Shown here: positions 59,352 through 64,000 of the stretch, piece after piece
Layout: each line of letters begins with the position of its first letter
How positions within the stretch are numbered: the first letter of the stretch is position 1
Origin: Planococcus sp. CPCC 101016
Lineage (GTDB): Bacteria > Bacillota > Bacilli > Bacillales_A > Planococcaceae
Length of the DNA stretch: 64,000 bases
Direction of reading: 5' to 3'
NCBI RefSeq assembly: GCF_007859295.1
Contig: NZ_VOHB01000004.1
Span: 34,761-98,760 of the forward strand
Translations under genes and position numbers: made by a program
Notes under the pieces: model-generated
Told to the model about the DNA's origin: nothing
The model's database searches: none
What the model saw: only the letters and a program-made list of their open reading frames with translations

Positions 59352-60294
59352 ATGCTTTCCTCCTAAACAATAAGAAGAGGAAAATAAAGCTTCCAATAAC
59401 GCCGACCATCAAGCTGATGGAAATCTCATACGGGTAAATCAGCACTCTTCCCAAGATATCGCACACCAGCAAGAAAATAGCTCCAAGCATTGCAGTATGC
59501 GGCAATGTTTTTTGTAAATGATCTCCTTTGAAGATCGATACAATGTTCGGAATGATCAACCCGAGAAACGGGATAACCCCCACCGTCAAAACAACTGTCG
59601 CTGTAATCAAAGCTACGAGCACCAACCCGATGTTGACCACACTCCGGTATTTCATCCCCAAATTTTTGGAGAAATCTTCGCCCATGCCTGCAACCGTAAA
59701 ACGGTTGGCGTACAAATAAGCGATGATAAAGACCGGAACACTGATGTAGAGAAGTTCATAACTTCCCTTCATAACCATCGAAAAGTCACCTTGCAGCCAA
59801 GCGGACATATTCTGAATCACGTCCGCTCGGTAAGCGAAAAACGTTGTGATGGAAGACAGGATGTTTCCAAACATCAAACCGACCAAAGGAATGAATATGG
59901 CATCTTTGAATTTGATGCGGTTTAGAATTTGCATGAAAAGGAACGTGCCGGCAAGCGCAAAAGCGAAGGCCACTGTCATTTTTTCCAGCATCGATGCATT
60001 TGCGAACAACAGCATCGACACAAGAATCCCAAGCCGAGTGGCGTCCAATGTACCTGCCGTTGTCGGAGACACGAACTTATTGCGGCTTAACTGCTGCATG
60101 ATGAGTCCTGCCATACTCATCCCTGCACCCGCCAGCAAAATCGCGACCAGCCTTGGCAGACGGCTGATCAGGAATATCTGTGTCTCTTCCGATTGGAAGT
60201 CAAGCAAATCAATAATACTGATACTGCTCACTCCAACAAACAAGGAAACGATCGACAGTATGATTAATGTTGGTATTAAATAACGTTTCTTCAT
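59344..60294 (-). CDS. yclN: siderophore ABC transporter permease (YclN-like)
   Basis: 316 aa. FecCD family: LPRLVAILLAGAGMSMAGLIMQQLSRNKFVSPTTAGTLDATRLG and VGVIPFLGLIIPNIVSIF. Forms the channel with YclO. First gene of the operon, 50 bases behind a perfect Fur box. The ATG at 60294 has no strong Shine-Dalgarno run; GAGGGACAG precedes it. Confidence 0.9.
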   Translation of the reverse strand: MKKRYLIPTLIILSIVSLFVGVSSISIIDLLDFQSEETQIFLISRLPRLVAILLAGAGMSMAGLIMQQLSRNKFVSPTTAGTLDATRLGILVSMLLFANASMLEKMTVAFAFALAGTFLFMQILNRIKFKDAIFIPLVGLMFGNILSSITTFFAYRADVIQNMSAWLQGDFSMVMKGSYELLYISVPVFIIAYLYANRFTVAGMGEDFSKNLGMKYRSVVNIGLVLVALITATVVLTVGVIPFLGLIIPNIVSIFKGDHLQKTLPHTAMLGAIFLLVCDILGRVLIYPYEISISLMVGVIGSFIFLFLLFRRKAYA

Positions 60295-60342
60295 TACTGT
60301 CCCTCATCTGTCCTCAATAAATCCTTATTGATTATTCGATAG

Positions 60343-60424
60343 TGATAATCATTATCACTTCCGTACAGGTTTTAGTATATCATGCATGGAAACAGAGTCA
60401 ATGATTAAATGAGAATAATTTTCA
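60343..60424 (-). promoter_or_regulatory. yclN promoter with Fur boxes
   Basis: Minus strand TTGACT (60396-60401), 16 bases, TATACT (60374-60379). A perfect 7-1-7 Fur box TGATAAT-C-ATTATCA lies at 60343-60357 in the leader. A second, TGAGAAT-A-ATTTTCA (13 of 15), lies upstream of the -35 at 60410-60424. Confidence 0.88.
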
Positions 60425-60471
60425 GTTAGCTGAGAATACGGCTCTTTTGTCAAAACTTTGTCAAATAATTA

Positions 60472-60520
60472 AAAAGCAAACAAAGAGTATACCGGCATGG
60501 CATACTCCTTGTTTGCTTTT
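60472..60520 (-). terminator. Terminator after DUF6612-like lipoprotein gene
   Basis: 19-base arms (60472-60490 with 60502-60520, one mismatch) around an 11-base loop. Confidence 0.8.
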
Positions 60521-60574
60521 CAATTTGATCCCGCTAGTCTGCCGAATGAGCAGCATGAAGTTTAGCTCACCGAC

Positions 60575-61438
60575 TTAACCCGCGATTTCTTGCGCTTGCT
60601 CTATTACTTCTGCCGGTACAGCAATCGCTTCGATTTCATTGTATTCGCTGTAATCAGCCTGTATGTCTGATTTAATGTTCATCGGTTCCCCTTCTATATT
60701 CATATCCATGTCCATTTTCATGTTCATGTTGTTCGTCAGGAAGGTCTCTTTATCAATATTGATGATGTAATTTACCGAATGAATGGTCATGTCTTCGAGT
60801 CCCATCTGCGCTTCGATTTCCATTTGGCCCAAAGTTTTCTCCAACTGCTGATCCATTAACTCCTTAAACTTTTCTCCTGAAGCATCAAGCGTCAAAATGT
60901 ACTCATCTGCTGTTTGCTCAAAAGTAAAATCATTTTGGAACTCAGCCAATTCTTCCAGTTGTTGAGATGGATCGGCTGTCTGCTGGTCTGCCAGCCCCTT
61001 TAAATCTTCAATGCTTTCATCCGGCATTTTTAACCAAGTATCCATTGTTTCTTCGTACATGTACAAGCCTTCTTCTGCAAAATACATTTCCATATTCATC
61101 GGATTGGTATTCTCAATGTCTTCTGAAACAATGGAAGTCTCTGCTGTTTGATGGAAAGCCAGTGGATCAGTTGCCATGTCCATCGCGGAGTCCACCTTCA
61201 TGTTGATCACCATGCCGTCCGGCTGCATAGTCATCACTTGATCGGTTACAATATCTGCATGCAGCCCTGTAATTTCCCCAGAAGCTTCAACTGATTTTGT
61301 GTACACCTCTTCTGCAGTTAAATCGCTGTCTTCACCTTTTGCCGATTCATCTCCAGATGCCGGTTCCGCTGTTTCTCCACAAGCTGAAAGGCCGATGGCT
61401 AAAGTGGCTGTACTCATAAACATGATCCATTTTTTCAA
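60575..61438 (-). CDS. DUF6612-like lipoprotein
   Basis: 287 aa from a TTG at 61438 with AGGAGGATGATC upstream, nine bases away; an ATG at 61447 overlaps the site. Lipobox GLSACG. The mature protein is Met-rich and acidic, with repeated MNM(K/E)MDMDM-type stretches and a half-barrel repeat pattern like LolA/LppX folds. It probably binds lipid or surfactant at the outer membrane face; this is inference from the fold class. Alone between the ycl operon and an ABC exporter. Confidence 0.7.
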   Translation of the reverse strand: MKKWIMFMSTATLAIGLSACGETAEPASGDESAKGEDSDLTAEEVYTKSVEASGEITGLHADIVTDQVMTMQPDGMVINMKVDSAMDMATDPLAFHQTAETSIVSEDIENTNPMNMEMYFAEEGLYMYEETMDTWLKMPDESIEDLKGLADQQTADPSQQLEELAEFQNDFTFEQTADEYILTLDASGEKFKELMDQQLEKTLGQMEIEAQMGLEDMTIHSVNYIINIDKETFLTNNMNMKMDMDMNIEGEPMNIKSDIQADYSEYNEIEAIAVPAEVIEQAQEIAG

Positions 61439-61608
61439 AATGATCATCCTCCTGTCAGTTTATTTTAATTTCCTTATAATTCAAACCTGTCTATTCTACG
61501 AAAAATGTTGGGAAAAGTTTCATATTCACTATTTACCCTAATTCTGTTCGTTTATTTCATCAATTTCGATTATACTTTTTATTGTGAGAAAAAAACGAGG
61601 TGGAATTT

Positions 61609-63327
61609 TTGAGATTAAAACATTTTTTTAGTTATTACAAGCCGCATAAACGGCTCTTTATCATTGATTTTTCCAGCGCCGTCTTTGTGGCTATCCTGGA
61701 ACTCGCATTTCCAGTCGCTGTTCAATGGTTTATCGACGATCTGCTGCCAAGCGGCAATTGGGGAACTATCACTACCGTCAGTTTCCTGCTGTTGGCCGTA
61801 TTCCTATTAAGCACCTTCTTGCAGTATATCGTCAGCTATCTTGGACATAAACTGGGCATCAATATCGAAACGGATATGCGTGAAGAACTATTCACTCATG
61901 TCCAGCGGCAATCGTTCCGTTTCTTTGACAACACTAAGACCGGACATATCATGAGCCGCGTCACCAACGATCTTTTTGATATTGGTGAACTTGCCCATCA
62001 TGGACCTGAAGATTTTTTCATCGCTATCATGACGTTCTTCGGAGCATTCGGCATTATGTTCTGGATCAACCCCAAACTGGCGCTTGTGACTTTAATCGTC
62101 ATTCCGTTCCTAATCTGGCTTATCACTTTCTGTAATGTGAAGATGAACCAAGCCTGGGGCAGCATGTATGGAAAAATCGCTGATGTTAACGGCCGAGTAG
62201 AAGACAGTGTGTCAGGTGCACGAGTCGTGCAGTCGTTTACGAATGAAGAATTTGAAATCGAGCGTTTTAAAACGGATAACGACCGCTTCCGTCTGGCCAA
62301 AATCGTTGCTTATAAAGTGATGGCAGCGACACATTCAAGCATCTATATGATGACTCGTCTTCTGACTTTAATTGTGCTGGTTTACGGAGCATGGCTCAAT
62401 TTTCAAGGTGAATTGTCTTATGGTGAACTCGTCAGCTTCGTTCTGTTCTTGAATGTACTGATCAAACCGATTGACAAAATCAGTGCATTGCTTGAACTGT
62501 ATCCAAAGGGCATGGCCGGCTTCAGCCGATTCCGTGACCTGATTGACCAGGCACCAGACATCAACGACCGGAAAGGTGCGGTAGCCGTCCAGAAATTAAA
62601 CGGCAATATCACCTTCGATAATGTCCATTTCGGCTATGATGACAATAAACCCGTTTTGTCAGGCATTGACTTGAAACTTCAGGACGGGGAAACCGTTGCG
62701 TTCGTTGGCCCTTCAGGAGCCGGGAAAACAACTATTTGTTCATTGATTCCCCGGTTCTATGACATTCAACAGGGAAGCATCTCTATTGACGGCATGGACA
62801 TCCGGGATATGACCAAGCATTCCCTGCGTTCACAGATCGGCATTGTGCAGCAGGACGTCTTCCTGTTTACGGGAACCATTCGCGAAAACATTGCATACGG
62901 CAAGCGCGATGCCAGCGAAGAAGAGATTTTAGCTGCTGCTAAAAAAGCTCATCTTGAAGATTTTGTATTAAAACTGCCACAAGGCTATGACACCCAGATC
63001 GGGGAACGTGGACTGAAATTGTCCGGCGGCCAAAAACAGCGCCTTGCTATCGCTCGCATGTTCCTGAAAAACCCGCCCATCCTGATTCTGGATGAAGCTA
63101 CGTCTGCACTCGATACGCAAACAGAGCGAGTCATTCAGGAAGCATTGGCTGAACTCGCTGAAAACCGTACCACTTTGATCATCGCCCATCGTCTCGCCAC
63201 CATTCGCGATGCTGACCGCGTAATTGTAGTAACGGAAGACGGCATTGCCGAGCAAGGCGGTTACAGTGAATTGTTGGAAAGCGACGGCATTTTCGCAAAT
63301 CTCCATCGCATCCAATTCCAGCAATAA
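61609..63327 (+). CDS. ABC exporter, fused membrane and ATPase domains (YwjA-like)
   Basis: 572 aa from a TTG at 61609 (GAGGTGG upstream), which gives RLKHFFSYYKPHKRLF; a GTG at 61600 lies in the ribosome site. Six membrane helices (residues 15-300), then an ATPase with Walker A VGPSGAGKTTI, signature LSGGQKQRLAIAR, Walker B ILILDEATSALD and H-loop AHRLATI. Homodimeric exporter of lipids or drugs (MsbA/Sav1866/YwjA group). Monocistronic. Confidence 0.9.
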   Translation: MRLKHFFSYYKPHKRLFIIDFSSAVFVAILELAFPVAVQWFIDDLLPSGNWGTITTVSFLLLAVFLLSTFLQYIVSYLGHKLGINIETDMREELFTHVQRQSFRFFDNTKTGHIMSRVTNDLFDIGELAHHGPEDFFIAIMTFFGAFGIMFWINPKLALVTLIVIPFLIWLITFCNVKMNQAWGSMYGKIADVNGRVEDSVSGARVVQSFTNEEFEIERFKTDNDRFRLAKIVAYKVMAATHSSIYMMTRLLTLIVLVYGAWLNFQGELSYGELVSFVLFLNVLIKPIDKISALLELYPKGMAGFSRFRDLIDQAPDINDRKGAVAVQKLNGNITFDNVHFGYDDNKPVLSGIDLKLQDGETVAFVGPSGAGKTTICSLIPRFYDIQQGSISIDGMDIRDMTKHSLRSQIGIVQQDVFLFTGTIRENIAYGKRDASEEEILAAAKKAHLEDFVLKLPQGYDTQIGERGLKLSGGQKQRLAIARMFLKNPPILILDEATSALDTQTERVIQEALAELAENRTTLIIAHRLATIRDADRVIVVTEDGIAEQGGYSELLESDGIFANLHRIQFQQ

Positions 63328-63356
63328 GAAAGCCTGAAGACTTCTTCAACATGCTG

Positions 63357-63391
63357 AAAAGGCACATCTCAAGTTTTGAGATGTGCCTTTT
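63357..63391. terminator. Bidirectional terminator
   Basis: 16-bp perfect stem (63357-63372 with 63376-63391), loop GTT, between convergent genes. Confidence 0.93.
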
Positions 63392-63397
63392 CCTTTT

Positions 63398-64000
63398 CTA
63401 TTTGCCGATGACAAACTCTTGATAGCGCTCGTGATCCGCATGGCTCAATTCCACTTTCAATACAGTGCCTTCCTCTTCGTATTCCGTTTCCAGAATGCTG
63501 GCATGTTCATTCAGATAAGCGACAATGTCTCCGCGATCAAAAGGAACGACCATGCGGCAAGTAACATAATCGGCAAAAATGCGTTTTTTAACGACTTCCA
63601 ACAGTTCATCTAAGCCTTGGCCTTCTTTGGCAGCCATCCATAAACCGTCTCCATTCACTACTGGGTAACGGACTCCGGCCAAATCGGATTTATTGAAGAC
63701 GTATAGCGTTGGCACATTCTCTACTCCAACTGCCCGCAGAGTTTGATTGGTCACTTCCATCATATAGCGGTGCTCTTCATTGGAAACGTCCACGACATGC
63801 AGCAACAAATCTGCGTTTCGAGCTTCCTCTAATGTAGACCGGAACGCCTTCACTAAATGATGAGGCAGTTTGCTGACAAACCCAACTGTATCTGTCAGCA
63901 AGAAGCTTTTATTGTCTTCCAGGCGAATCTGCCGGACGGATGTTTCCAATGTGGCAAACAGCATGTCCTTTTCAAATACCTGCTTCTCCTCATTCTGTCC
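63398..64000 (-). CDS. hflX: GTPase HflX, C-terminal part
   Basis: Partial: the frame is open past the window edge at 64000. It shows LFATLETSVRQIRL and LLTDTVGFVSKLPHHLVKAFRSTLEEA (switch I/II with DTVGF as G3), VFNKSD (NKxD, G4) and a C-terminal domain ending EFVIGK. HflX splits or rescues stalled 70S ribosomes. The N-terminal HflX domain and the P-loop are outside. Confidence 0.9.
   Translation of the reverse strand, partial: GQNEEKQVFEKDMLFATLETSVRQIRLEDNKSFLLTDTVGFVSKLPHHLVKAFRSTLEEARNADLLLHVVDVSNEEHRYMMEVTNQTLRAVGVENVPTLYVFNKSDLAGVRYPVVNGDGLWMAAKEGQGLDELLEVVKKRIFADYVTCRMVVPFDRGDIVAYLNEHASILETEYEEEGTVLKVELSHADHERYQEFVIGK

Noticed and set aside
1..64000. tRNA, rRNA, insertion sequences, prophage or integrative elements
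   Set aside because: No transposase, integrase or phage gene, no tRNA cloverleaf or rRNA stretch was recognised, and gene content and direction are those of ordinary chromosome.

Overview
The window reads as a chromosome segment of a low-to-moderate GC Gram-positive bacterium of the order Bacillales, most likely Planococcaceae (Planococcus/Planomicrobium-like). This is inference from gene content, from strong Shine-Dalgarno sites with frequent TTG and GTG starts, from a T-box leader, and from operators of the Bacillus type (sigma-B, MhqR, CadC, FadR, NiaR, GlnR/TnrA, Fur). No database search was possible. There is no rRNA, tRNA, prophage, insertion sequence or CRISPR array; almost everything looks like ordinary vertically inherited chromosome.

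Layout. 1-9.4 kb: end of a HAD phosphatase, a YisP-like squalene/phytoene-synthase homologue, cardiolipin synthase, a VanY-type carboxypeptidase, YidC, an AraC regulator, a lipid kinase divergent from an MFS exporter, and a YtxH-like protein. 9.4-15.6 kb: acetyltransferases, a DUF4064 protein, a tiny sigma-B-type transcription unit (32-aa membrane peptide plus 8-codon ORF), an MhqO-like dioxygenase under an MhqR-like operator, DUF1002 protein, cvfB, mntR, and an lmo0937-family miniprotein behind a second sigma-B-like promoter. 15.7-22.3 kb: double-GNAT protein, cadA and cadC with two CadC-type operators, a SulP transporter with UspA, and a fluC pair. 22.5-28.3 kb: abrB-like regulator, APH-fold kinase, penicillin-acylase family enzyme, murB, yceI.

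28.3-34.1 kb: Rieske/FAD oxidoreductase (yhfW) with five phased TACTGTCC repeats upstream, azoR, FrnE-like DsbA, a 126-bp hairpin repeat array, ppaC and a DUF7662-GNAT fusion. 34.1-41.7 kb: arsB with a long leader, PfpI protein, 3-methyladenine glycosylase, and a trpD-C-FB-A operon with a Trp T-box, an in-frame TrpF-TrpB fusion and no trpE. 41.7-46.1 kb: more hairpin repeats, then a thiolase/SDR/acyl-CoA dehydrogenase/CoA-transferase operon behind a FadR-like box. 46.3-64 kb: osmolyte ABC transporter, niaP behind two NiaR-like boxes, DUF4003, zupT, a cysteine-free UDG homologue, glnK-amtB behind GlnR/TnrA boxes, PAP2 phosphatase, yclNOPQ-type petrobactin uptake behind Fur boxes, a lipoprotein, a YwjA-like ABC exporter and the start-less end of hflX.

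The most notable items are the covarying hairpin repeat family at three loci, the helically phased TACTGTCC array, the sigma-B-type micro-operon, the TrpF-TrpB fusion in a trp operon that lacks trpE, and the arsB leader containing a 28-codon ORF. Stretches over 300 bases without a main gene (6439-6791, 31740-32149, 35433-35769, 41295-41954) are all described below.
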